From contig NZ_CP157390.1 of the NCBI RefSeq assembly GCF_040050925.1, forward strand, positions 1,178,001-1,242,000: a DNA stretch of 64,000 nt. The letters are read 5' to 3'. How positions within the stretch are numbered: position 1 is the first letter of the stretch; each line of letters starts with the position of its first letter. Positions 48,610 through 57,825 of the stretch are shown in pieces. The position numbers and the translations under genes were made by a program. The DNA is from Leifsonia sp. NPDC080035. Its GTDB lineage: Bacteria > Actinomycetota > Actinomycetes > Actinomycetales > Microbacteriaceae. The notes under the pieces were generated by a model. That model was not told the origin of the DNA and did not search any database. It saw only the letters and a program-made list of their open reading frames with translations.

Positions 48610-49182
48610 GTGACGACACGCGCGCGCTGGACCTGGCTGGGCGACCACCTGGCCGTCGACTTCGCCAACACCACGATCGGCCTGGACGGCCGGCGCGAGG
48701 AGCTCATCGGCACGGTCGGCGAGTTCCGCGAGTGGATCGCGGCCGAGCCCGCGTGGCTGCCCGCCCTGGACGGCGACGCCATCGACCTGGAGCTGGTGCT
48801 GGAGCAGCGCGACGCCACGAGCCGCCTCCTGCGCTGCGCCGCCCTGCAGCAGCCACTCCCTCCCGGCGACGTGGAGCTGGTCAACGCCCGCGTGCGCACG
48901 GCCGGCGTCACGCGCCTGCTGACGTCCGCGCCCGGCAGGAGCCGCCTGGCCGCCGGCTCCGGTTTCGCGTCGCTGCTCGGCGTGCTCGCCGCGGCGACCG
49001 TCGACCTCCTCGCCCGCGAGGATCTGGCGGCGATCGCCGTGTGCGAGGCGCCGGGGTGCGGCCAGGTCTTCCACCGCTCGCGGCGCAACCAGCGGTGGTG
49101 CAGCCCCGGATGCGGCAACCGGGCGCGCGTCGACCGGCACCGCCACCGCAATCCCGTCGCCGGCGGCGGCCTCCCGCGATGA
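48610..49182 (+). CDS. CGNR zinc-finger (ABATE-domain) regulator
   Basis: A 190-residue protein. The N-terminal ABATE domain has LGDHLAVDFANT. The C-terminal zinc finger has CEAPGCGQVFHRSRRNQRWCSPGCGNRARV (read as four Cys in two pairs and the CGNR signature) followed by a His/Arg tail. These are putative transcription regulators. The start is GTG 48610 with no Shine-Dalgarno. It overlaps the LysE gene by 4 bp, so it probably governs that exporter and the divergent thioesterase. Confidence 0.92.
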   Translation: MTTRARWTWLGDHLAVDFANTTIGLDGRREELIGTVGEFREWIAAEPAWLPALDGDAIDLELVLEQRDATSRLLRCAALQQPLPPGDVELVNARVRTAGVTRLLTSAPGRSRLAAGSGFASLLGVLAAATVDLLAREDLAAIAVCEAPGCGQVFHRSRRNQRWCSPGCGNRARVDRHRHRNPVAGGGLPR

Positions 49183-49814
49183 TCGACCTCGCCGTCCTCC
49201 CGCTCTTCCTCCTCGCCAGCGTGCTGATCTGTGTCGCGCCCGGCACCGACATGGCGTACATGCTCGCGGTGGGCATCAGCGGAGGTCGCGGAGCTGCCCT
49301 GCGCGCGTCCGCTGGCGTAGCCCTCGGCGTCCTCGTCTACTCCGTCGCCGTCGCCGCCGGCACCGGCGCGCTCGTGCGGCAGTACCCGTGGACGCTGAAC
49401 GCCCTGCGGCTGGTCGGGGTCGCCTACCTCGCTTGGCTGGCCGTCGGGGCGTTCCGCGACGCGCGGCGCGGGGCGTCCTTCGGGGCCGGCGCGCGGGAGG
49501 GCGCGTGGTTCCGCCAGGGGCTCGTCGTCAATCTCACCAACCCGAAGATGGCGCTGTTCTTCCTTGCGTTCCTGCCGCAGTTCCTCGGCTCGGCCACCTC
49601 CAGCGCCGCGCAGTTCATCGTGCTCGGGGTGTGCTTCATGGTGATCGGCTATGTGGTGGACACGGCGGTCGGCCTGCTCGCCGGCACCCTGCAGCGCCGT
49701 CTCGCGCCGACCTCCTCTGCCGCCAGGACGCTCAGCCTCATGGCCGGGATCGTCTACCTCTGCCTGGCGGCCGTGGTGGTGGGAGAGCTGGTGACGGCGC
49801 TCGGCGCGGGGTGA
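49179..49814 (+). CDS. LysE/RhtB-family amino-acid exporter
   Basis: A 211-residue membrane protein with six hydrophobic segments. LICVAPGTDMAYMLAVGISGGRGAAL (read in part) is the RhtB signature, and NLTNPKMALFFLAFLPQF is diagnostic. It exports amino acids or their derivatives. ATG 49179 overlaps the CGNR stop. Substrate unknown. Confidence 0.93.
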   Translation: MIDLAVLPLFLLASVLICVAPGTDMAYMLAVGISGGRGAALRASAGVALGVLVYSVAVAAGTGALVRQYPWTLNALRLVGVAYLAWLAVGAFRDARRGASFGAGAREGAWFRQGLVVNLTNPKMALFFLAFLPQFLGSATSSAAQFIVLGVCFMVIGYVVDTAVGLLAGTLQRRLAPTSSAARTLSLMAGIVYLCLAAVVVGELVTALGAG

Positions 49815-49820
49815 CCGGGC

Positions 49821-50462
49821 TCAGGACGAGGGCCCGAGCGAGGCGACAAGGCCCTCCGCGAACTGCTCCGTCACCGCGACGATGTCCACATCGTCGGGGT
49901 CGAGCAGCCACTGGGTGTTGAGCCCGTCGATCACGGCCACCACCTCCGCCGCCTTGAGGGCCGGGTCGATGCCGGGGTCGAACACGCCGTCGCGCTGACC
50001 GTCCGCGATGAGACCCGCGACGATGCGGCGCAGCCGCCGGTACCGCGCGACGAAGTGGTCGTGGGCGACGGCGTCGCGCGGCAGGTTCTCGGCGACGAGG
50101 ACGGCGAAGAGGCGGACGAGATTGGGGTCGGCGACGTTGCGGCGCGCGGAGGCCGGCAGCGCGCGGATCGCGTCGACGCCGCCGATCGCGGCGAGCTCCT
50201 CGGCGAACGCGACCGCGGCCCCGTCCCGGTCGTCGATCACCGCGTCCAGGAGCGCCTGCTTGCTGCCGAAGTAGTAGAGCAGGGCCTGCTGGGTGACGCC
50301 GACGCGCGCGGCGATGTCGGCGATGCTCGTGTCGCGGTAGCCGTTCTCCGCGAAGAGCTCGCTGGCGACGTGCACCAGCTCCTCGCGCCGCGAGTCCCCG
50401 CGTTCGGTTCCGCGGTGCCGGCCGCGGCGCGATGCGTCCGCCTTCTGGGTGCTCTCCGTCAT
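49821..50462 (-). CDS. TetR-family regulator (rhamnosidase operon)
   Basis: A 213-residue TetR repressor: DSRREELVHVASELFAENGY, then TSIADIAARVGVTQQALLYYF (split HTH). The ligand domain has VIDGLNTQWLLDP, also seen in the TetR at 9609, which indicates the same subfamily. It faces the rhamnosidase gene across TTACCACTCGGTAA and is the likely repressor of that operon. Confidence 0.92.
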   Translation of the reverse strand: MTESTQKADASRRGRHRGTERGDSRREELVHVASELFAENGYRDTSIADIAARVGVTQQALLYYFGSKQALLDAVIDDRDGAAVAFAEELAAIGGVDAIRALPASARRNVADPNLVRLFAVLVAENLPRDAVAHDHFVARYRRLRRIVAGLIADGQRDGVFDPGIDPALKAAEVVAVIDGLNTQWLLDPDDVDIVAVTEQFAEGLVASLGPSS

Positions 50463-50490
50463 CCCTCCATTGTGCCCGCTTGCATTTGAC

Positions 50491-50504
50491 TTACCACTCG
50501 GTAA
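50491..50504. promoter_or_regulatory. TetR operator before the rhamnosidase gene
   Basis: TTACCACTCGGTAA, with 5-bp arms TTACC/GGTAA, lies 29 bp from the TetR start and 11 bp from the GH78 start. It matches the complement of the 9556-9569 site at 12 of 14 bases. Confidence 0.75.
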
Positions 50505-50514
50505 AAATAGCTAC

Positions 50515-52983
50515 ATGTCAACGACGCCCTGGCCGGACGCATGGACCGGGAACTGGATCTGGTCCGACCGCCCCGCCCTGGCCGGCCCCAGCCGCGAGCA
50601 CCCCTACGGCGCGGCGGACCCCGCGCGCTTCGACACCCGGGTGCTGTTCCGCCGCACGCTCCGCCTCGACGCCGCCCCGCGAACCGCGCGGCTGCGCATC
50701 ACGGCGGACTCGGACTACCGGCTGTTCGTGAACGGACGCGAACTCGGCTCCGGTCCGATCCGGCACGCGCCGCGGCGGATCGACTTCGACGAATACCGGC
50801 TGGACGGCGCACTCGTCGCCGGCACGAACGTGGTCGCGGTGATCGGGCGGTACCGCGGCCACCCCTCCCCCTGGTGGGAGCCGTCGCCGACCAGCTTCAC
50901 GCTCGGCGGCGGCTCCCTGGCCGTGGAGGTGGCGGTGGACGATCGCGTCCTCGGCACGGACGCGGACTGGCGTGTGCAGGCGGCCGACGCGTGGACGCCC
51001 GCCCCACCGGCCGGATTCCTGGTCACCCAGCCGGAGGAGCTGCTGGACGCGCGCCTGCTCGACCCGGACTGGGCGCAACTCGGCTACGACGACAGCGGCT
51101 GGGCTCCGGCGACGGTGCTGCGCGAGCACTCCATCGTCGGGCCGACCGGCCGCACGACACCGGGCGGCGAGCCGTGGGGCGCGCCGCGGCGCAGCCCGGT
51201 CCCTGCGCTGACCGGCGACCGCTGCGTCCCCGCGGCCATCGCGGTCGCCGACGGCGGCCCGACGGCGTGGGACGGATCCGCGCTCGGCACCGCCCGGAGC
51301 CTCCTCTCCGCCCTGCTCACAACGCCACCGTCCGTCCCGGAGGGCGAGCCAGGCGACCTCATCCAACCGGTCGAGATCCCCTCCGGGCGACGCCTGCTCG
51401 TCGTCGACTTCGGCCGGATCGTCAGCGGCAGGCTCGAGCTGCGGTTCGACGCCCCCGCCGGGACCACCGTCGCGGCGTCGTTCCTGGAGGCGCCCACGTC
51501 CGCCGCGCTCGACTCCGCCGCCGTGCTCGGCTACATCTGCCGCGGGCACGACGACCGGTACAGGTCCTCCGAGCGGCTCGGCGGACGCTGGCTGGCGCTC
51601 CTCGTCGACGCGGGAACCGGCTGGCGGCTGGACGAGGTCGCCGTGCTCGAACGGCTCCGCCCCCGCGAGGCCGTCGACCCGTTCCGCTCCGACGACGCCC
51701 GACTTGACCGCATCTACGACGTGGCGCTGCGCACGGCGGACCTGAGCTCCCACGACGCGTACGTGGACTGCCCGACCCGGGAGCAGCGCGCCTGGACGGG
51801 CGACTCCGTCATCCACCAGTCGGTCGACTTCGCCGCCAACCTCGACTGGAGCCTCCCGCGCTTCAGCCCCCGGCTCCTCGCCCAGCCGCGCCAGGACGGC
51901 ATCCTGCCGATGGTCGCCGCCGGCGACTTCGCCACCCCGGCCGTGCCCACCATCCCGGACTGGTCGCTGCACTGGATCCGCCAGCTGCAGCGCCTGCACC
52001 TCTACACCGGGGACCGCGCCGCCGTGGCCGAGCTGATGCCCGTGGCCGAGAACGTGCTGCGCTGGTTCGATCGCTTCGCCGCAGCCGACGGGCTGGTCGC
52101 CGATGTGCCCGGCTGGGTGCTCATCGACTGGTCACCGGTGCAGGTCGCCGGCCGCAGTGCCGCCCTGAACGCGCTCCTCGCCCGCGCCTTCCTCGACGTC
52201 GCCGAGCTCTCCGACGCGCTCGGCGACGCGGGGCGCGCGACCTGGGCCCGGGAGCGGCACGCCGCCATCGCGGCCGGCTTCGACGCGTTCTGGGACGAGC
52301 AGCGCGGCGCCTACCGGGACACCATCGCCGACGGCGAGCGCGGGCGATCGGTGAGCGAGCACACCGCGGCGGCGGCGATCTGCGCGGGCATCGTCCCCGA
52401 GCACCGGAGGGACGCGGTGCGCCGGCTGCTCCTGGACCGTGCCACCGTCTTCACCCGCAGCCCGCTCGCCGACCACGGCGCGGACGCGCTCGGCCCTGTG
52501 GCCGGCACTCCGGTCTCGGTGCGCGAGGCTCCCGACTGGGACACCGAACGGCTCACCGTCGGCGCGCAGCCGTTCTTCCGGGCGATCGTGCACGAGGCGC
52601 TCGACCTGCTCGGCGAGAGCGACCGGATCCCCGACCTCCTGCTCGACTGGGACGCACTGCTGGAGGGCGCACCCACCGCCTTCCGTGAGTGCTGGGAGGG
52701 CGGATCGTACTGCCACGGCTGGAGCGCAACCCCCGCCCGCGACCTGATCGTCTTCACCCTCGGCATCCGGCCCCTCGAGCCCGGCTGCACGCGGATGCGG
52801 ATCGCCCCGCGACCCGGACGCCTCACCCGGGCGTCCGGCGCCGCGGCCACCCCGTTCGGCCCGTTACGCGTCGCCGTGGACGGCGACCGGGTCGAGATCG
52901 TCTCACCCGTGCCGTTCACGTTCGTGGACCGTGACGGCCGGGAGAGCGAGCACCCCGCGGGAGCCGCGACGACGCGGCTCTGA
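50515..52983 (+). CDS. Alpha-L-rhamnosidase-like glycoside hydrolase (GH78)
   Basis: An 822-residue enzyme without a signal peptide. An N-terminal carbohydrate-binding-like beta-sandwich (ADSDYRLFVNGRELGSGP) is followed by a second beta domain and the (alpha/alpha)6 barrel. DCPTREQRAWTGD at Asp418 is the GH78 active-site motif. The C-terminal beta domain has PLEPGCTRMRIAPRPG. It removes terminal L-rhamnose from glycosides. No Shine-Dalgarno precedes ATG 50515, which lies 11 bp after the operator, so a leaderless start is likely. Confidence 0.88.
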   Translation: MSTTPWPDAWTGNWIWSDRPALAGPSREHPYGAADPARFDTRVLFRRTLRLDAAPRTARLRITADSDYRLFVNGRELGSGPIRHAPRRIDFDEYRLDGALVAGTNVVAVIGRYRGHPSPWWEPSPTSFTLGGGSLAVEVAVDDRVLGTDADWRVQAADAWTPAPPAGFLVTQPEELLDARLLDPDWAQLGYDDSGWAPATVLREHSIVGPTGRTTPGGEPWGAPRRSPVPALTGDRCVPAAIAVADGGPTAWDGSALGTARSLLSALLTTPPSVPEGEPGDLIQPVEIPSGRRLLVVDFGRIVSGRLELRFDAPAGTTVAASFLEAPTSAALDSAAVLGYICRGHDDRYRSSERLGGRWLALLVDAGTGWRLDEVAVLERLRPREAVDPFRSDDARLDRIYDVALRTADLSSHDAYVDCPTREQRAWTGDSVIHQSVDFAANLDWSLPRFSPRLLAQPRQDGILPMVAAGDFATPAVPTIPDWSLHWIRQLQRLHLYTGDRAAVAELMPVAENVLRWFDRFAAADGLVADVPGWVLIDWSPVQVAGRSAALNALLARAFLDVAELSDALGDAGRATWARERHAAIAAGFDAFWDEQRGAYRDTIADGERGRSVSEHTAAAAICAGIVPEHRRDAVRRLLLDRATVFTRSPLADHGADALGPVAGTPVSVREAPDWDTERLTVGAQPFFRAIVHEALDLLGESDRIPDLLLDWDALLEGAPTAFRECWEGGSYCHGWSATPARDLIVFTLGIRPLEPGCTRMRIAPRPGRLTRASGAAATPFGPLRVAVDGDRVEIVSPVPFTFVDRDGRESEHPAGAATTRL

Positions 52984-53026
52984 CCCCTGTGCGCACCACC
53001 CGGTGCGCCGACGAAAGGAGGCGACG

Positions 53027-54298
53027 ATGCCTTCCCCGCTCCTCGTGATCGCGGCGACCGCCGCACTGACGGCCGGCCTCGGCGTGGCACCCGCCGCGCC
53101 GCAGGCCGCCCTGTCCCTCACCTCTCCGCTCGCGCAGCCGGTGTGGCTCTGCCATCCCGGCGACCCCGCCTCGGCCTGCGGCGACGCGACCGGGCGATAC
53201 CCCGACGGCACCTCGGTTCCGCTGTCGACGACCGTCGCCGCCGGGACCTCGACCACCGTCGTCCAGCCGGCCACCGGCGGTGAGCCACCCGTCGACTGCT
53301 TCTACGTCTACCCGACCGTCGATATCCTGCCGAACCCGGCGCTGATGATCGGCTCGGCCGCCCCGTCCGCCCGCGACGACGAGGTGGCCGTGCTGCTCGC
53401 CCAGATCGGGCCGCTCACCGGGCTGTGCCGTGTCTTCGCCCCGCTGTACCGGCAGAGCACACTCCTGCAGCTCGCCCTCAGCGGCGCAACCGGCGGCGAT
53501 CCGTATCCCGGACCGGGCTTCGCGGACGTGCAGCAGGCCTGGGACGACTACTGGACCCACGACAACATCGATCCGGCCACCGGCGAGCGCCGCGGCGTCA
53601 TCATCCTCGGCCACTCGCAGGGCAGCGTCGCGGTGGAGGAGCTGCTGCAGCACTCGGTGGACGGGAACGCGGCGGCCACGGCGCAGCTCGTGAGCGCCGT
53701 GATCCTCGGCGGCCAGGTCCAGGTGCCGATCGACGCGGCGGCGGGAGGAGGGTCCGACCCCGCCTCGACGTTCCAGCGGCTCCCGGTGTGCGGGCCGCAG
53801 CCGAGGGGCGTCCCGACGGGATGCGTCATCGCGTACTCGAGCTACGACCAGCCGTCCGGGCGCGCCCCGGTCTCAGGGAGCCTGGCGGCGAACCTCGACG
53901 CCGGCCACCGGATCGCGTGCGTCAACCCGAGCGCGGTGCTCAGCGGCGCCACGGCGGATGCCGCGACACCGCTCGACCCGATCCTGCCGACCAGGACGCT
54001 CGTACGCGGCAGCCTGATCGCCCCGAACGGCGCGCTCAGCCATCTGCTGATCGGATACACACTGCCCTCCGACCCGACCGGCTACCGCGCCGCCCCGGGC
54101 GCCCTGACCGGGCGGTGCGCGTTCGCCGGGGACGCGAACACGAACACCAGCTGGCTCCAGGTGGAGGATCCGGCCGGCATGCTCCCCGACACCTCGACCT
54201 CCGCGCTCGGGCTGCACGTCGTCGACTACAACGTCGACCTCGGCGGCCTCCGCGCGCTGCTCGCCGCGCAGACCGCGCAGTGGGCGCAGACCCGATGA
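53027..54298 (+). CDS. Secreted DUF3089 alpha/beta-hydrolase-like protein
   Basis: A 423-residue protein. The signal peptide is residues 1-28 (LLVIAATAALTAGLGVAPAA). The mature part starts with WLCHPG, then VDCFYVYPTV, FAPLYRQ and ILGHSQGSVAVEELL with the Ser nucleophile; these are DUF3089 motifs. Paired Cys suggest disulfides outside the cell. GAAAGGAG precedes ATG 53027. It probably hydrolyses an extracellular ester or lipid. Part of the rhamnosidase operon, 43 bp after it. Confidence 0.9.
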   Translation: MPSPLLVIAATAALTAGLGVAPAAPQAALSLTSPLAQPVWLCHPGDPASACGDATGRYPDGTSVPLSTTVAAGTSTTVVQPATGGEPPVDCFYVYPTVDILPNPALMIGSAAPSARDDEVAVLLAQIGPLTGLCRVFAPLYRQSTLLQLALSGATGGDPYPGPGFADVQQAWDDYWTHDNIDPATGERRGVIILGHSQGSVAVEELLQHSVDGNAAATAQLVSAVILGGQVQVPIDAAAGGGSDPASTFQRLPVCGPQPRGVPTGCVIAYSSYDQPSGRAPVSGSLAANLDAGHRIACVNPSAVLSGATADAATPLDPILPTRTLVRGSLIAPNGALSHLLIGYTLPSDPTGYRAAPGALTGRCAFAGDANTNTSWLQVEDPAGMLPDTSTSALGLHVVDYNVDLGGLRALLAAQTAQWAQTR

Positions 54299-54349
54299 CC
54301 CCTCCCACCCGATGACCGCCTCCCGCCCGATGAGCCCCCAACCCGATGA
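54291..54349. repeat. Degenerate tandem repeat with CCCGATGA core
   Basis: Four copies of CCCGATGA at 54291, 54308, 54326 and 54342, spaced 17, 18 and 16 bp apart with C-rich fillers. It starts at the stop of the secreted hydrolase gene and runs to the ribosome site of the MFS gene. Confidence 0.8.
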
Positions 54350-54362
54350 AAGGAGACCTCCG

Positions 54363-55685
54363 ATGACGGACCAGACCCCCGCGCCCGCCCCGCTCCCCGC
54401 CGCCCCCGTTCCCGCGCCGGACGACCTCCGCGACGAGGCCCCCACGGACCCGCAGGCGCGCAGACCCTGGCGGACGGCGTTCCTGGCCGGTATGGCCTCC
54501 TACCTCGACGCCGGGACGATCGTCGCGGTCAGCGCGAGCCTCACCGTGTGGAAGGGCCAGTTCTCGCTGGACGCCTGGCAGCTCGGGCTGCTCTCGGCCG
54601 CCCTCACCGTCTGCATCGGCATCGGCGCGATCGTCGGCGGCCGCATCGGCGACCGGGTCGGCCGCAAGCGGGTGTACTCGTTCGACCTGCTGCTCTACGC
54701 GTTCGGCCTGCTCTGGATCGTCTGCGCTGTCGTGCCGGGGATGCTGTTCATCGGGGTGGTCATCGTCGGGCTGGCGATCGGCGCCGACGTGCCGACCTCC
54801 ATCACCGTGGTCGGCGAGACCGCGCCGGGCAAGCACCGGGGGCGCCTCGTCACCTTCACGCAGCTGCTGTGGGGCCTCGGTCCGCTGGTCGTCATCCTCG
54901 TGGTGCTGGCCGCGTCCGGCTTCGGCGAGTGGATGCCGCGGATCGTCTTCGGCCACCTCCTCGTCCTCGCCCTCATCACCTGGGCGCTGCGCCGGCGGAT
55001 CGGCGAACCGGAGGCGTGGAGGAATGCACGCTCGACCGGCGCTGTCCGCGAGGGCGTCGGGGTGCTGTTCCGGGGCGGGCTGCTGAAGAGCACCCTCTTC
55101 ATCATGGCGTTCTACGCCCTGCTGACCGTCGGGACGAACTTCTACGGCTCGTTCGGGCTGTACGCGCTGGAGACGGTCGGCGGCCTGCCCGGACCGACCG
55201 CGCTCCTGGTGTCCCTCATCGGAGTGCCCGTCATCCTGATCACCGTCCTGGCGATCATGCGCGCGATGGATGGGGCGGCGCGCCGCCCCATCTTCGTGGT
55301 CGGAGCTGTCGTGCAGGTCGCCGCGTGGATCCTGCCGCTGGTGCTCCCCGTCGGTGCCGGGACGCTGGTTGCCGCGTTCGTGACCTACGGCATCGGCACC
55401 ACGATGGCGGGGGAGGCGCACTACAAGGTGTGGTCGCAGGAGCTGTTCCCGACGGAGCTGCGCAGCACCGCGCTCGGCCTGAGCTTCGGCGCGGCACGCA
55501 TCGTGTCGGCGATCTCGCTGGTCTTCGTGCCCACCCTCCTCGCGTCGGGGCTGGCCGGGGTGTCGGTGCTGATGATCGTCGTGACCCTCGGCTCCGGCAT
55601 CCTCGGCATCCTGTTCATGCCGCGCACGCGCGGGGAGTCCATCGAGGCGATCGACGCGCGTCTTCGCCTGACCTCCGGAAGGTGA
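54363..55685 (+). CDS. MFS transporter (sugar/metabolite porter type)
   Basis: A 440-residue permease with about 12 membrane helices. GDRVGRKRVYSFDLL is motif A, IGEPEAWR follows helix 6, ELFPTELRSTALGLSFG is the second-half motif, and TRGESIEAID ends the protein. This pattern is typical of sugar-porter-like transporters. AAGGAG precedes ATG 54363. In the rhamnosidase operon it may import rhamnose or the rhamnoside. Confidence 0.92.
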   Translation: MTDQTPAPAPLPAAPVPAPDDLRDEAPTDPQARRPWRTAFLAGMASYLDAGTIVAVSASLTVWKGQFSLDAWQLGLLSAALTVCIGIGAIVGGRIGDRVGRKRVYSFDLLLYAFGLLWIVCAVVPGMLFIGVVIVGLAIGADVPTSITVVGETAPGKHRGRLVTFTQLLWGLGPLVVILVVLAASGFGEWMPRIVFGHLLVLALITWALRRRIGEPEAWRNARSTGAVREGVGVLFRGGLLKSTLFIMAFYALLTVGTNFYGSFGLYALETVGGLPGPTALLVSLIGVPVILITVLAIMRAMDGAARRPIFVVGAVVQVAAWILPLVLPVGAGTLVAAFVTYGIGTTMAGEAHYKVWSQELFPTELRSTALGLSFGAARIVSAISLVFVPTLLASGLAGVSVLMIVVTLGSGILGILFMPRTRGESIEAIDARLRLTSGR

Positions 55686-55731
55686 ACGCCGGGTTCCCTG
55701 GTGGCGGCACGGGCCGTGTCAGGATGGTTCC

Positions 55732-57675
55732 GTGCCGCCGGGAGGGCCGGCGGCCCGAGCGGACCGTCCCGTGGGGCGGAGGACGGCGGGGCAAGTGCTC
55801 GTGCACGGTCGAAACCTGGGGCGCGGTGGCCGAGCCGCACGGCTGATCGCCGCGATCGTCGCGGGTGCCGCGCTGCTGGCCGTCGGCGCGCCGGCGGTCG
55901 GGACCGCGGCGGCGGTACCGGCTGTGTCGGCGGCCGCTCAGGCCGCCTTCGCACCAACGGGCGTCGACGACTTCACGTTCGCGAGCTTCGACGGGGACTA
56001 CCGGCTCGGGCGGGATGCGGAGGGGCACTCGACGCTGACCACCGTCGAGACGCTCGTCGCCCGCTTCCCGGAAATCGACCAGAACCACGGCATCCGGCGC
56101 AAGCTCGTCGAAGACTACGACGGTCATCCCACCGACCTGAAGGTCGTGTCGGTGACCGACGAGAACGGCACGCCCCGTCACTACGAGAGCGAGTCGGACG
56201 ACGGCATCCTCTCGCTGACCATCGCGGCGGACGGCTACGTGCACGGCGACCAGACCTACGTCATCACCTACCGGCAGACGAACGTCACGCGGTACTTCGC
56301 CGACACCGGCCTCGACGAGTTCTACTGGGACACCAACGGGACGGCGTGGGCGCAGCCCTTCGACCGCGTCACCGCCACCGTCCGCCTCGGCGCCGGGCTC
56401 GCCGACGCCCTGCAGGGCGAGGCATCCGCGTATCGGGGCGCGCAGGGCGCCACCGACAAGGCGGACGTCGAGCGGACCGACGGCGGGTTCCGCTTCTCGG
56501 CGGACCGGCTCGGCCCCGGTGAGAACCTCACGTTCGCGATCGGCTTCGCGCCCGGCACCTTCACCCCGCGCGCGGACGGGCTGTTCGACACCGGCTGGGG
56601 CTGGGCCGCGGCGGCCGGTCTGCTGCTCGGCATCCTCGCGCTGATCGGCGGGATCGTCGTGCGGGTACGCCTGCTGCGGGATGCGCCGGGTCGCGGCACG
56701 ATCATCCCCGAGTACGTGCCGCCGGCCGAGGGCCTGCTGCTCGCTGCCGACGTGACCGGACGCAGCAAGAAGGCGGTCGCCGCGCAGACGCTCGACCTCG
56801 CCGTGTCGGGCCGGGTGCGCGTGCTGCAGAGCACGGGGTTCCTCGGCCGCGACAGGTACACGCTCGAGTTCGTCTCGACGGAGGCGACGGGGCGCCAGGC
56901 GCTCCGCGACCCGCGCCCCACCGCCGATGAGCTGCAGTTCCTGACGGCGCTGTTCGGGGAGTCGCCGGCGCCGGGCGCGACGCTGGAGCTCGGCTCGTCC
57001 AACTCGCGCGTCGCGCGCGGGATCGCCGCCCTTCTGAAGCGGGTGCACAAGGACGCGACGGGATACGGCTACCGCACCACCGGCCCGCGCGGCCCGGTCC
57101 GCGCGGTGTTCTTCACCGCGCTGGCGGCAGCCCTGCTCGGGGTGGTCGGCGCGGTGTTCTGCATCGTCGGGGTGTTCGGCGGCGCGCTGCCCTTCATCAT
57201 CCTCGTCGGCTCCGCGCTGCTGTTCATCGCCACCGCCGTCCTCATCTCGCGGTCGCCGCTGACCGGCAAGGGCACCCTGCTGCGCGAGTACGTGGACGGG
57301 CTGCGCATGTACGTGCATCTCGCCGAGGCCGACCGCATCCGCTACCTGCAGTCCCCGCAGGGCGCCGAGCGCGTGCCCGTGGCGGTGGGCGACCCGCGCG
57401 AGATGCTGAAGCTCACCGAGCGGCTGCTCCCCTGGGCCGTGCTGTTCGGCGACGAGAAGCAGTGGCTGGACGAGCTGGGACGGTTCTACGAGCAGACCGG
57501 CGAGGCGCCCACCTGGTACTCCGGCCAGACCGCGTTCAACGTGGCGGTGCTCTCGCAGGTGGTCAGCGGGATCTCCTCCAGCACGACGATCGCCAGCAGC
57601 TCGTCCTCGGGCGGCACCGGGGGCGGCGGCTTCTCCGGCGGCGGGGGCGGCGGTGGCGGGGGCGGCGGCGTCTAG
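55732..57675 (+). CDS. DUF2207 membrane protein with Gly-rich tail
   Basis: A 647-residue protein. A signal-like segment (LIAAIVAGAALLAVGAPAVG) precedes the extracytoplasmic beta-rich domain (TSYRQTN-like YVITYRQTNVTRYF), then a transmembrane helix near residue 300 (AAAAGLLLGILALIGGIVV), a cytoplasmic domain and two more helices around 470-510. The C-terminus is Ser- then Gly-rich. This is the YciQ/DUF2207 architecture; function unknown. GTG 55732 with AGGA 8 nt upstream is used; GTG 55798 is an alternative. Confidence 0.88.
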   Translation: MPPGGPAARADRPVGRRTAGQVLVHGRNLGRGGRAARLIAAIVAGAALLAVGAPAVGTAAAVPAVSAAAQAAFAPTGVDDFTFASFDGDYRLGRDAEGHSTLTTVETLVARFPEIDQNHGIRRKLVEDYDGHPTDLKVVSVTDENGTPRHYESESDDGILSLTIAADGYVHGDQTYVITYRQTNVTRYFADTGLDEFYWDTNGTAWAQPFDRVTATVRLGAGLADALQGEASAYRGAQGATDKADVERTDGGFRFSADRLGPGENLTFAIGFAPGTFTPRADGLFDTGWGWAAAAGLLLGILALIGGIVVRVRLLRDAPGRGTIIPEYVPPAEGLLLAADVTGRSKKAVAAQTLDLAVSGRVRVLQSTGFLGRDRYTLEFVSTEATGRQALRDPRPTADELQFLTALFGESPAPGATLELGSSNSRVARGIAALLKRVHKDATGYGYRTTGPRGPVRAVFFTALAAALLGVVGAVFCIVGVFGGALPFIILVGSALLFIATAVLISRSPLTGKGTLLREYVDGLRMYVHLAEADRIRYLQSPQGAERVPVAVGDPREMLKLTERLLPWAVLFGDEKQWLDELGRFYEQTGEAPTWYSGQTAFNVAVLSQVVSGISSSTTIASSSSSGGTGGGGFSGGGGGGGGGGGV

Positions 57676-57692
57676 CCTGCCCACGAGTACTC

Positions 57693-57748
57693 AGAGGGGA
57701 CGGGACGCGCCGAGCGCCCCGAGACGGAGCGGCGTGTCGCGTCCCCTC
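57693..57748. repeat. Dispersed palindrome, copy 1
   Basis: Arms 57694-57709 and 57733-57748 match at 14 of 16 positions (GAGGGGACG...). The right arm carries GGCGTGTCGCG, shared with copies 2 and 3. It follows the DUF2207 gene stop by 18 bp. Confidence 0.65.
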
Positions 57749-57825
57749 CGGCCGCCCTCACGCTGCGACGGGTGTCCGCACCGGCCCTCTCCCCGCCGCG
57801 CGGCCGTGGAGCTACCATCGCGCGC

